Below, piece by piece: positions 14,517-26,496 of a stretch of DNA of 56,232 nt; within the stretch, counting starts at the first letter, position 1; the number at the start of each line of letters is the position of its first letter. The position numbers and the translations under genes are program-made. The notes below the pieces were generated by a model. The model did not search any database, was not told the origin of the DNA, and was given only the letters and a program-made list of their open reading frames with translations. This stretch comes from Anaeromyces robustus (taxonomy: Eukaryota > Neocallimastigomycota > Neocallimastigomycetes > Neocallimastigales > Neocallimastigaceae), in NCBI GenBank assembly GCA_002104895.1, contig MCFG01000181.1, positions 75,001 through 131,232 of the forward strand. Direction: 5' to 3'.

Positions 14517-16647
14517 AAATTATTTTCGAAAATTCGAATTTTATTAATATTATTATAATAACTTTCTTTTTTAACCATTAATTCTTTATGTGTACCTGAT
14601 TCAATAATTTTATAATCTTCCATAACATAAATACAATCTGAAATTTTTACTATATCATTCATTGTTTGATAACTAGATGTTAAAATTATTGTTTTTTCAT
14701 CATTGTCTTTTAATAATTGTTCAATTATTTTTTGTGATTTATCATCTAAATAATTGATCATATCACAATCTATAAATAATATTTTTGGATTATGAATTAA
14801 TGCACGAGCAAAACAAATACGTTGTTTTTCACTAATACTTAAATTTATTTCATTATTATCATCATCATTATCATCATCATCATCATCATCATTGACATGT
14901 AATACAGTCTGATATCCTTTTGGTAATTGAGAAATAAATTCATGAGCATTAACTAATTTTGCTACATCTTCTATTTGTTGTTGAGTAGCATTAGGATTTG
15001 TTATACTAATATTTTCAGCAATAGTACCATTAAATAAAACAATTGTTTCTGGAACAACACCAATTTGGGAACTTAAATCATGAATATTATATTCTTTTAT
15101 ATCTTGACCATCTATTTTACATTTTATTTTATCATCTTGTTCCAAAATACAACTCTGAATATGACAATAAGATGTATTATAATCTCCAACAAATGCCACG
15201 ATTTTTCCTGGTTGAAGATGACAATCTAATATATCAATATCACCATGAATTTGTCTCTTTTGTTTTTCATCCTGTTTTTCATCATCCTTAGCATTAATAT
15301 AATGATTTTTATTAAAATCTTCATCGTCATGAATATAATAATTAAATTCACGAATTACTTTTTTGATGTTCTTATCCAAACCACTGAAAATATAAATATT
15401 ATTAATATAAAGAATAATAGCAAGTATATCACCCCCTTTCAATATTCCATCGTTAATATATTTACCTCCTTTAATGTAAATTAGCCAATAAAGAATATTA
15501 CTACTAAAACAAGTCAAGCTTACAGAAATACCAAGTAAAAAAAACATTCTTTTTTAACTTATAAATAGGTTGTTTTAATTTATCATTGAAAAGGTTAATT
15601 TGTTTTTCTTCTTTACCAAAAATACTAATAGATTTAATATTTTCTAATGATTCCTTGGCAACATTTTTAGCTTCCTCATATTTTAAAGTAGTTTGGAAAT
15701 AAGAATATTGTGAAGGAATCATTAAAAGAGTGGATATTATATGAATAAAAAATTTGAAGAAAAATATAATTAAAAAAAATTTCCAATTAATATAAAGGCA
15801 CATTACAACGGATAATATTAAAAGAGTACGATTTAAATATATATTCGTAATTTGTGAACCAATATTTTCAATAGCATTTAATTTATTTTTAACATAATCT
15901 ATAGTTTCACCCATAACGGAATGACTAATAAATTTTCCATCATCAAAATTCTTCTTGTATGCTAAAGAAATGAGTTTCAGAAAATATTGTGAAAATACAT
16001 GATTAATTAAAAATTCGGAAATGAAAGATAAAATAAACAAAATAATTGTAATAATTATAAATAATTTAACATATTGATATAATTCTTGAGTGACAGTATC
16101 CTTCGTTTTAAATTCTAAACTACTTATACCATTACTAAAAGTATACTGAGAACTGTCAAAACTATTTAAAATATTATTTATATCAATATTTGGATATTTT
16201 TCCTCGAAATTAACAAAACTATTATTATTATTATTATTATTTTGATTAATAACATATGTTTCTATTAAATCATTTAATATTTTATCATCATTGATTTTTG
16301 TTATATCTTTCAAAGAATGATATTTTACTAATGTAATTAAAGAATTAATAAAACATCGTAATATATAAATTCTATATATTATTATATTTTATATAAATTA
16401 ATAATTAAATATATATATATTAGTATTAGTATTGTTATGGTTATGGTTATAATTATTTAAAATGAAAAAAAAATAAAATAAAATAAAATAAAAAAATTAA
16501 AAAAAAATAAACATAATTAAAAACATACAATCCAGTAATAGCAAAACCTTGACAGAAAGAAAACAAAGTTGAAATTTCTATTAATTTTTTTTCTTTAATT
16601 GTAATATTTTTAGAATTGAGAAAAAAAGGAAAAATTGACATTGACAT
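12327..16647 (-). pseudogene. ABCB-like ABC transporter, copy B, with two one-base frameshifts
   Basis: Tandem paralogue of copy A, collinear from exon 1 (16647-16529) through the intron (16372-16528) and exon 2 (16371-12327). The coding frame breaks twice relative to copy A, each time in a homopolymer. One extra base sits in the 8-nt A run at 15537-15544 (plus strand), and one base is missing in the 9-nt T run at 13322-13330. The three open stretches are 16371-15504, 15547-13319 and 13298-12327. The same degenerate motifs as copy A occur: GDYNTSYCH in NBD1, LSISEKQR, FIDCD, GSKREDIKR in NBD2 and LLLNEP. NBD2 is very similar to copy A while parts of TMD1 and TMD2 have drifted. It is either a young pseudogene or an intact gene with homopolymer base-calling errors; the sequence alone cannot decide. 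Confidence 0.8.
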
Positions 16648-16664
16648 TTTTATTTCAATTTTTT

Positions 16665-16754
16665 TTTTTTTGTTTTGTTTTGTTTTTTTTTTTTTGTTTT
16701 TTTTTTGTTTTTTTTGTTTTTTTTATATTTTTTTTTTTTTGCTTGTTCTTTATT

Positions 16755-16791
<37 letters not shown>

Positions 16792-17225
16792 TTTTTTTGT
16801 TTTGTTTTGTTTTGTTTTGTTTTATTTAAAAAAAAAAAAGCTTTACTTATATTTATCTTATTTTTATTTAATTTATATTTATTCATTCATTTATATATTA
16901 AATTAAAAAAATTAATTAAATTTGTTTTTTTGGCAACAAATAAGGAAATGTTGCAAATTACAATATGACAAAATTTAATTTATGTTTGATAATTTATAAA
17001 TCTAATAAGACAATGTGATGTATGACTTATAAAATGAATAAATAAATAAAGGTTAGATTTATTATGATGCCCATTTCATCAATTTTATTTTATTTTATTT
17101 TATTTTAATTTTATTATTTTATTTTATTTTATTTTATTTTATTTTATTTTATTTTATTTTATTTTATTTTATTTTATTTTATTTTATTTTATTTTATTTT
17201 ATTTTATTTTATTTTATTTTATATG
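16665..17225. repeat. Poly(T)/T-G tract and (ATTTT)n pentanucleotide array
   Basis: At 16665-16825 there are T runs broken by G and C, including a run of more than 30 T around 16760-16790. At 17085-17221 there are about 27 copies of ATTTT. Open frames here are compositional. Confidence 0.85.
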
Positions 17226-17342
17226 TACTTGTAACTTATTCTATATTACTTTTTATTTTATTTTTTTTTTGTTTTTTTATTTTATTATGATAAAAAATAG
17301 AATAAACCTAGAAATATTTATTTATTCTGCGCCCCATTTCAT

Positions 17343-19110
17343 ATTGCGAAATGCAACCTAAGATGGAGGTGCATTTCGAAAATTTGTATTTCGAAAACTT
17401 GTATTTCGTAAAAGTGCATTTCGGGAAAAATGGCGCATTATAATGTAATAAATAAATAAATTAATAAATAAATTATAAAATAAATAAATTATAAAGTAAA
17501 TAAATTATTAAATAATAATAAATAAACTAATAATAAAAAATTAAAAAAAATAAATAAATAATAAATAAATTAATAAATAAAAAAAATAATAAACAAATAA
17601 AATTAAATAAAAAATAAATAAATTTAATTATAAATTAATCAATATTATAAATATAAAAGTTATTATTATTAAAAATATTTAAAATCATATTAATTGATAC
17701 TTAATTTAACCATTTTTTATACGGTTTTAATATCCTAATATAAATTTCTTATTTATTTTTAATTCTTGAAATTTTATTCTTCTCTTTTAATAATGTATTA
17801 GTATATTTAATAATTAACAATTGAAATATGCTGTTAATTATTATTATTAATCATAAATTAGCGAATAATTTTTTATTTTATTATTATATATTAAAATGTA
17901 ATTGTGTATACTTTATATTTTTGAATAAAACTTTAAAGTATAAATTATTAATAAAAAAATAAATTAAGATATCAATATCAAAATCATATATATTTTAACA
18001 GTATTTTATTTAAAAATGTTTTCGAAATACAAATTTTCGAAATGCACCACCATCGCAAAATACAACACTCTAATAAATAATAATAATTAGGTTAGGCATT
18101 CTTATTAATACCTTTATAATAAAAAATAAAATAAAAAGAGTAAATATTTTTTTTAATCATTAAAAAATAAAACAAAACAAAATAAAAAATAAAAAAACAT
18201 TTTTTTAAAAAAAATTAATAATAAAATAAATAAATAAAATAATAAATAAAGAAATAATAAATAATTAATAATTAAATAAATGTTTTATTTTTTAAATATA
18301 AAAAAAAAGAAAACAATTTATTTTTTAAACATTAAAGAATAAAATAAAAATAAGTAAACATTTTGTTTATTTTATGTTTTTTAAAGTTTAAAAAAATAAT
18401 ATTTTCTTTTTTTTTTATATTTAAAAATAAATATTTATATTTAATTATTAATTATTTATTATTTCTTTATTTATTATTTTATTTATTTATTTTAAAAAAA
18501 TGCTTTTTTTTTTTATTTTTTATTTTGTTTTGTTTTATTTTTTAATGATTAAAAATAAAATGTTTACTTATTTTTATTTTATTCTTTAATGTTTAAAAAA
18601 TAAATTGTTTACTTATTTTTATTTTATTCTTTAATGTTTAAAAAATAAATTTTTTTCTTTTTTTTTATATTTAAAAAATAAAACATTTATTTAATTATTA
18701 ATTATTTATTATTTCTTTATTTATTATTTTATTTATTATTAATTTTTTTTAAAAAAATGTTTTTTTATTTTTTATTTTGTTTTAATTTATTCGCCAAATT
18801 TTTGGTGGCTTTTATATTTACGTCATAAAATATCAACACAATTATTATTAACGCCATAAATTAAATATATGGCTTTAAAAAAATTGTAGGAATAAGCCAC
18901 AAAACAATGACACAATTGCATATACGCTCCACGTAATTATACGTGACTTAAAAATTTTTGCAAATTGCAACTTTATTTATTTAATTAATTATTATTTATT
19001 TATTTAATTTTTAATGAAATTAAGTGGCTTTAAATAAAAAATATTCAAGCCATTTTACGAAATACAAGTTTTTTAAATACAAATTTTCGAAATGCAACTC
19101 TCCCGCAACC
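17343..19110. repeat. Cluster of inverted repeats, candidate MITE or other non-autonomous element
   Basis: A 31-bp sequence at 17368-17398 (core GGTGCATTTCGAAAATTTG) recurs as an exact reverse complement at 18018-18048. A longer, imperfect reverse complement of about 17376-17411 lies at about 19056-19100. GCAACCTAAGAT occurs beside both the 17.35-kb and the 19.1-kb copies, in the same orientation. These blocks contain CG-bearing words (TTTCGAAA, GCGAAATGC) that are rare in the surrounding A/T-only DNA. No transposase is present. Target duplications are not clear, so the ends are provisional. Confidence 0.55.
18126..18785. repeat. Large A/T-rich inverted repeat with a third inner copy
   Basis: The sequence at about 18130-18360 is the near-complete reverse complement of about 18558-18785. 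A third, partial copy at about 18363-18535 lies in the orientation of the right arm. The arms are about 220 bp each and consist almost wholly of A and T but with the same irregular word order, so the match is not just simple repeat. Confidence 0.7.
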
Positions 19111-19566
19111 TAAGATATAAGTATTATATGTATTAACTTTAATTTTAATTTAATCGATTTTTAATTAATTTTAAATATATAAACTTAAATTAATCTAACC
19201 TTTTAAATAATTTTCCATCTAAAGAATTTTTTTGTAAAATATGAAAATAATTAATTGTAAAATAATTATATAATATATATAATATATATTAATATATACA
19301 TATAAATTATATATAATATAATATAATATAATGGAATATAATGGAATATATATTTTGCTATATTATATAAATTAAAATAATTCTAATGCAAATAGTTATT
19401 ATTATAATATAACAAATAATGATTATAATATTATTTATATCCTATAATATCTAATAACTATACTATGAAATATAATAATAAATCCTAATATCATTCTATT
19501 ACTTGTTATTCTTCTTTTTTATATTTTAAATTAATTAAACAAAAAAATAATAATAAATAAATAAAA
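18786..19566. other. Flank of inverted-repeat cluster and upstream region of SNRNP25
   Basis: At 18790-18985 there is a stretch with short G/C-containing words (GGTGGCTTTTATA, ACGCCATAAA, GCTCCACGTAATTATACGTG) that resembles part of the same repeat family as 40590-40660. It includes a small ACGTAATTATACGT palindrome. The region 19110-19566 is A/T-rich and presumably contains the promoter of the next gene. Confidence 0.5.
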
Positions 19567-20588
19567 ATGGATAAAAAATTAGAAAAAAAAGAAGATATAA
19601 AAAATAAAAAAAGTAATAATAACTCTGTTGATTATAAAAAATGTAAAGAAGAATTATATGAAATTTTAAATCAACTTAAAAAAGATACTTTATTAAAAGA
19701 TATAAAAGAAGAAAATTTTAATTTAGAATACATTAATTTACTTTATAAATATGAAACAGGAAATGCTTATAAAATAATAGTGGAAAGAGGTGATTTACCT
19801 CCAATAGGTAAAAACAAATAACTTCAATTTTCTATTTATATTTTTTTTTAAAAAAAAATATTTATAAAATTTCTATAACTGAAATTTTAAAAAATTCAAA
19901 TTTTAAAATTTTAAAAGATTATATTGAAATTTGAAATTCACAATATTGTTATTATTATTATTTTATTATTATATTATTTGTAAAGAAAAAAAAAAGAATT
20001 ATTTGCTAATATTATATTGTATTATATTATGATTTTATTAATATGTTTCCATCTTTTCTTTTCTTTTTTTTTTTTTTTTTTTTTTTATTTCATTTGATAT
20101 TATAATAGAAATCTTAATAAAAACTAATGCTACTCTATTAGATTTGAAACATCAATTTGTTAAACAATTAAATAATTTATACCTTCATAATAATAATAAT
20201 AATACCAAAGATAAGAATAAGAAAAAAAAGAATAAAAATTTTATAAATTGGTAAGTATTGATAAAAAAGAGGGGGGGAATATATATATATATATTTAAAT
20301 AATTATAGTATATTTTATACATTTCAATTTATAATATTAATAATAATGATGATAATAATAATAATTAAATTTCATTATATAATTTTAATTTAATATATTA
20401 TTATTTTAATATATATTGTTATTGTTATTGTTATTATTGTTATATATAATAGGAGTTATGTATGGAAACGTTATTGTTTTTCTTATAATGGAACTCGTTT
20501 AACCAATGATAAATTAAATTTAAAAGATGCTGGTTTCAAAAAAAATACTACTTTACAATTTAAAAAATATTTATATAATAAAAAATAA
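19567..20588 (+). CDS. SNRNP25: U11/U12 small nuclear ribonucleoprotein 25 kDa protein (minor spliceosome)
   Basis: Three exons, 19567-19807, 20109-20250 and 20453-20588, give 172 residues. Donors are GTAAAA and GTAAGT, acceptors AATAG and ATAGG, and phases agree at both joints. The C-terminal half is the ubiquitin-like fold of SNRNP25. The exon 2/3 joint creates INWSYVWKRY, followed by GTRLTNDKLNLKDAGF and a basic end; human SNRNP25 has the related block ISWSYVWRTY then GEKLTEDRKKLRDYGI. ATLLDLKHQFVKQL in exon 2 matches its ATVLDLKKAI helix. An Asn/Lys-rich insert separates that helix from the WSYVW block. The N-terminal 80 residues are Lys/Glu-rich with a helical LYEILNQLKKD stretch. The family is a structural protein of the U11/U12 di-snRNP that recognises U12-type introns. 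All introns visible in this window are ordinary GT-AG, with no GTATCCTT donor. Confidence 0.88.
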
Positions 20589-21214
20589 AATAAAAATAAA
20601 AAACATCAACTGTTGATAATAGTTATAATAGATAATAATAATGATAATAGATAATAATAATGATAATAATAATAATAATTTATTGTATTGTATTTTAATG
20701 CTTTCTATTTAAAAAAAAAAATCATAAATCATATTTATTCATTATCATATAATTTAATCATTCATAATATTATCTCATATAAACTATATTATTTATTTAT
20801 CATGTATCATTCATTTATCATTCATATATCATAACATAATTTATTAATCATTCCTATATGATATTAAAAAAGTAAAGAAAAAAAAAAGTCTACTGTAACT
20901 ATCTTTTCTTATATAAATAAAATATAATATAATATAATATAATATAATATAATATAATATAATATAATATAACATAATATAATATAATAATAAATATATT
21001 TTAATTTTTATATAACTCGATAAATGTATAAATAATCAATATATATATACATAATATTTATATGAACATGAATATATAAATATAAATATAATCATGTTTA
21101 AAACAAAATTTATTATTAACATAACATATAAAAGTATATATAATTCATTAATAAAAATACAGTTATTTAGAATTTTAAAAACTATTATCTTTTTTAATTT
21201 TTATAATTATATAT

Positions 21215-21254
<40 letters not shown>

Positions 21255-21774
21255 GTTTTTTTTTTTTTTTACTATTATTAAATAAATAATTGATATTTAA
21301 TAACATTGGCGTTTTTTTTTTTTTTTTTTTTATCATTAAATAAATAATTGATATTTAATAACATTGGCTTTTTTTGTATTATTGTTTTTGTTTTTATATT
21401 TTATCTATTATATTAAAAAATTGTACATTTTTTATTCATATTAAGTTGTTTTTGTATCAACTTTAATCATTAAATTATTCATTATTTATTATTATTACTA
21501 TTATTATTATTATTATTATTATTAACTTCTTAATTATTTAAAGTTTATCGATTTATATTAAATATATAATTTAAAATAAAAATAATTTTTATTTTGGTTT
21601 TTACTTTTTTCGTTTTTAAAACTTTAAAAGTATAAAGAATAAAAAATAAATTTAATTTGAAAAAAATAAAATTAAAAAATGGATGATACACCTTTAGATA
21701 TTTTTATTTACCCTAAAAGTATTTTTGTATTTTTTTTATGGTTTTTTGAATATTAATAAAAAATAATGATAATA

Positions 21775-21805
<31 letters not shown>

Positions 21806-23094
21806 GATTATTTAATTAATGATTTTACTATTTAATTAATGATTTGATTTTATATAAATACTATTATTAAAATGCAACTAATTTAATGATTACTTTGATT
21901 ATAATTAATAAAATATTTAAAAAAAAACAATAAAATAAATATATAAAATAACTAAATCGAGAATTCTTTTTCAATAATATTTAATTATTATATGTTATAT
22001 ATATTATTTATGTTTTAAAGTAAAAATAAAAATAAAATTTGATATGGTTTATAAAAAAATTTTTTATATATTTCTATATTTAATATAAATATAAATATAA
22101 AACATAAATATAAAATATAAAATATAAAATATAAAATATATAAAAATAATTTAAATATAAAATGCCACTTAACATATATTATATATATGACTTTTATATC
22201 AGTGTAAAAATAATAAATAAATCTCTGATTTATTATTTTCTATTTATAATATTTTTAATTTACTACTATTTTTTTTTTTTATATTATATTATTATATAAA
22301 TACTAAATATATACATATAAAGCTTATTATTTATTATTATTAATTAAAAAAAATTTAAACTCAGAATTAAATTTTTAATCTTAAAATTTTTAAATATATA
22401 ATTAATATATCCAGAATAAATAATAATATATAATAATAAAAAAAAATAAAAATTAAAATTAAAGGCATATTATTTTATATATTAAGCATATGTATATTTA
22501 TATTAATCATAAACTTGATAATGAATGATAAAAAATAAAATAATAACATTAACACTTTTATAAATAAAAATAACAAAATAAAAAAAATCAAATCAAATCA
22601 AATATATATATATATGTAAATAATCTATATTTAAGATACTTAATATAAATATTAAAATATTGAAAATAATAACGTTTATAATCTTTTATATATTTATATA
22701 AAAGATCATATAAACATTATATTACATTAATAATTCAATAAATATATTTTTTAATATATATATAAAGTTTAAATACTCAACTTTATAAATTTTAAATAAT
22801 ATAGATTTCTAAATTTTAATAATAGTAATAATAATAAATAATATTAAAATTATTATATATAATTTTACAATTAATAATAAAAATAGGAAAACAAATAAAA
22901 GAAAAGAATAGTTTATATATTTAATTTTTTCTTTTTTTTTTTTTGCAATTTTTACGAAGGAATTTTTTTTTTATTATTTATTACTAGGGGAAAAAAATTA
23001 TATTTGTAAAAATTAAAAAAAAAAAAAATAATAATAATAATTAGTTTATCTATTCTTTATTAAATAATAATTTTTATAGTATAATATAACAAAA
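20589..23094. other. Intergenic, simple repeats, no gene seen
   Basis: It contains (AATAT)n at about 20924-20990, poly(A) then poly(T) at 21221-21270, and a tandem pair of about 60 bp at about 21270-21370 (core AATTGATATTTAATAACATT). The rest is A/T-rich. The last few hundred bases should hold the promoter of the ankyrin gene at 23095. Confidence 0.6.
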
Positions 23095-23384
23095 ATGGCT
23101 GATGTTGACGCTGATGTACGTTTATATATATATATTCACTCTATTTCTTTTTTTTCTTTTAAAATATTCTTATAAATACATTAAACACAAATAAAAAAAT
23201 TATTAAGGAAAATTACAAAAAAAGAAATACAAAAATAATAATAATAAAAATAATAATAATAAATAATAATAATATAGTCCTTATATAGAAAATAAAAATA
23301 AAGAAGTATTTTCATTTAACTTCATTCATTTTACGATCCAAAAAAAAAAATAATTGTTAAATAATAAATATTAAAAAACAATAA

Positions 23385-23429
<45 letters not shown>

Positions 23430-25247
23430 TAATAAATTATGTCAAATATAAAATATATATATAATTAGAATAAAATTATGACAAAAAAAAAAAAGAAAAG
23501 CAAATATTTATAATTCACCTAGATTATTAAAATATTATCAATAAATATATACAGTTAAACAAATATGAATTATTGTTGCCTATTTTTTGTTTTTGATTTT
23601 GTTTTTTTTTTTTTCCTCTTTTTTAAATTAAAAAAATGTAACACGTATAATTTCAAGATATTTATAAAAAAAATTTTTTTATTTTTCTTTTTTCTATATT
23701 CTTATTATATATCATTATTATAATATTTATTAATAAAAAAAATAAATAAAAAAGGCTCTCTTTGAAGGTATATATATATTCCAATAATAATTATTTTTAA
23801 TATATTCATTTTATTAGTTTCCATTTTTTCATTTTCATTTATCTATCTATCAAAAAATATGAAATAAAATATATATATAAATAGATATATATTTATATAT
23901 ATATGTTTGTTTAATATTAATCTTATTATTATTATTATTTATCATTTCTAATAATAAAAATATTATATTTTTTATTCATTTTTTTTTTCAATAAATATTT
24001 TATTCATATATATATCACATAATATTATATATTTCCTTTTTTTTTTATTTCTTTATTATGGTATGGGTTATTAAAACTTATTATATAATTATATTATATT
24101 AATATTAATAAATTAGCTATCTACAAGAAGGACAGAGAAAAGGGTAATTTTTATTTTTTTTTCTTTTTAATTCTCTTCTAATTATGTTTTTATTTAATTT
24201 TAATTTTTAATTTTTAGTCCTTATCAATGTTAAATTAATACAAAATAAAAATAAAATAGAATAAAATAAAATATACATTTTGTTTCCAAAAAAAAAAAAA
24301 ATTTTTTTTCTTTATTAATTTTATTATATCAATAGATTTTTAATGATATAAATTAATATTAATATTAATAATTAATTATTATTCTTTTATATATATATAT
24401 AATTCTTTTTTTTCGTATATAAAATCTATTGTATTTATATATATATATATATATAAATATTAAATTTAAATATATCTATATATAGTCCGTTCCTTATTAC
24501 AAGACAAGAAATACACCACTGTAAAGAAATCAGATAGTCGTGCAAAATATGATGCTGAAGTTGAAGTTGATGGTTATAAATTCCTTGGTGCTTATATTGG
24601 TAAAATGACTGGTTTACAATTTGCCATTATGTTAGGTAATGATGATGTTGCTAAAGATATTATTGATGCCACTTTAAAGGATGATTTAGATTTAACTTTT
24701 GGTGTATGTATTAAATATTAAAATAATATTAATAATAATATATTTATATATTTTATATATATTAATGGTTGATGATCATTACCATTATAATATAAAAAAA
24801 TAATAAATTATAAAAAAATAAATAGAATAAATACCATTCTTTTTTATTTTTTATATCTTAAATTCATATAAATACATTATATTATATATTATATTATTAA
24901 ATGTTTTAATTATTAAAAAAAAATGATATACTAATATTTTTTTTTATTCTTTATTTTAAATTTAATACTTTACTTTTATAAATTATTTGCTTTTTTTATA
25001 TAATATATATATATATATTCTCTTTTTTTTTTTTTTTTTTTGTATTTTTAAATTTTAAATATAATTATAATTAATTATATTTAAATAGGGTGGTAATACT
25101 GCTCTTCATTTAGCTACCTTACTTGGTGAAAGAGATGTTGTAAAACTTTTACTTGAAAGAGGTGCTGATAAAAGTATTAAAAATAATAAAGGTTTTTCAC
25201 CAATTGATGTTGTTGATGATAAGGAAATGTCTGAATTATTAGCTTAA
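23095..25247 (+). CDS. Small ankyrin repeat protein, five exons including a 13-nt micro-exon
   Basis: Exons are 23095-23115, 23755-23767, 24117-24143, 24486-24703 and 25089-25247, giving 145 residues. All joints have GT...AG ends and compatible phases, and the final exon ends with TAA. The protein starts MADVDADALFEAIYKKDREK. It has a charged middle (KYTTVKKSDSRAKYDAEV), then a weak ankyrin unit (GLQFAIMLGNDDVAKDIID) and a strong one (GNTALHLATLLGERDVVKLLLERGAD), then a half unit (GFSPIDVVDD). Codon use is GC-richer than the flanks and typical of a well-expressed gene. Ankyrin repeats mediate protein-protein contact; no partner can be inferred. Exons 1-3 are only 21, 13 and 27 nt. They rest on splice signals and frame rather than homology, so they are less certain than exons 4-5. 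Confidence 0.78.
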
Positions 25248-26448
25248 GGAAAATAAATAAGGGTGAACAAAAAAAAATATAAATAAACATATATTAATAA
25301 AAAAATTAAAAAGTTCAATTCTTATATATATATGTATATATATATAAAAAAGAACTTTTTACATAAAGTAAAAAAGCTATTTTTAAAAAAAATATATATA
25401 AAAAAATTAATAACAATAATTTAAATTTTAATCCTATGTATAAACATGTTTTTTTTTTTTTTTTTAATTAGAAGGTATTAAATTAAAAGTAAGAGTAAAA
25501 AGTAAAAGTATAATTAATTAAAGAGAATAAAAAAAAAAATTCATAAAATATATCCACCATCCATGTACTTTACATAATTTAAAATACATAAATAAATAAA
25601 TATATATAAAAAAATAATTATAAATATAAAATATAAATCTATCTATATGATTTATATATATATATATTATCAATATCATTGTTATAATATTATTGCTATA
25701 ATGATATTACTATTGTTATTATTTTCTTTTTTTTTTTTAATTTCATTAATATATATTATGAAAAAAGTTATAATTTTCCGTTATTCTTTATATTATATAT
25801 ATTTATTAGGATAAAAATGAACTACTAAGGATATGGTTTGAAGATATATATATTTATAAATATTTACTAATTAAATTAATAATATTATTTGTTTAAATAT
25901 TATATAAAAAATATTTGAAATGAATTTAATTTTAAATAAAAAAAAGATATTTAAAATAAATGTATGATTCATTAATAATCAAACCTCTATATTTCAATGT
26001 TATACTTTTTCATAATTAATTAAAAAAGTGTTAATTAGGAATAAAATAAATATAAAAATAAAAATGAATAAATAGTTAAATATTTATGATAATTATAATT
26101 AATGTTTATAAGGAATGATAATAAATGATAAATAATAAATTTATAATAAATATTTTTAAACAATAATTATTTATTATTTATAATAGTTAATAAATAATTT
26201 ATAATATAAACATCTAATATAATATTATGATAAATAATTATAAAAATAAATAAATGAATAAATAAATAAATAAAGGTGGAGTAATTTATGTAAAAATTAA
26301 AACTTTTTTTTTTTTTTTTTTTTTTTAATATTAAAATTATAAAATTTTTATATTTTACTTTAATTTGCCAAAAAAATTTTTTGTAAATTTTTAACTTTTT
26401 TAATTAATTAAAATTTGTTAATCATTGGACAAAAAAAATTTATATATA

Positions 26449-26496
<48 letters not shown>

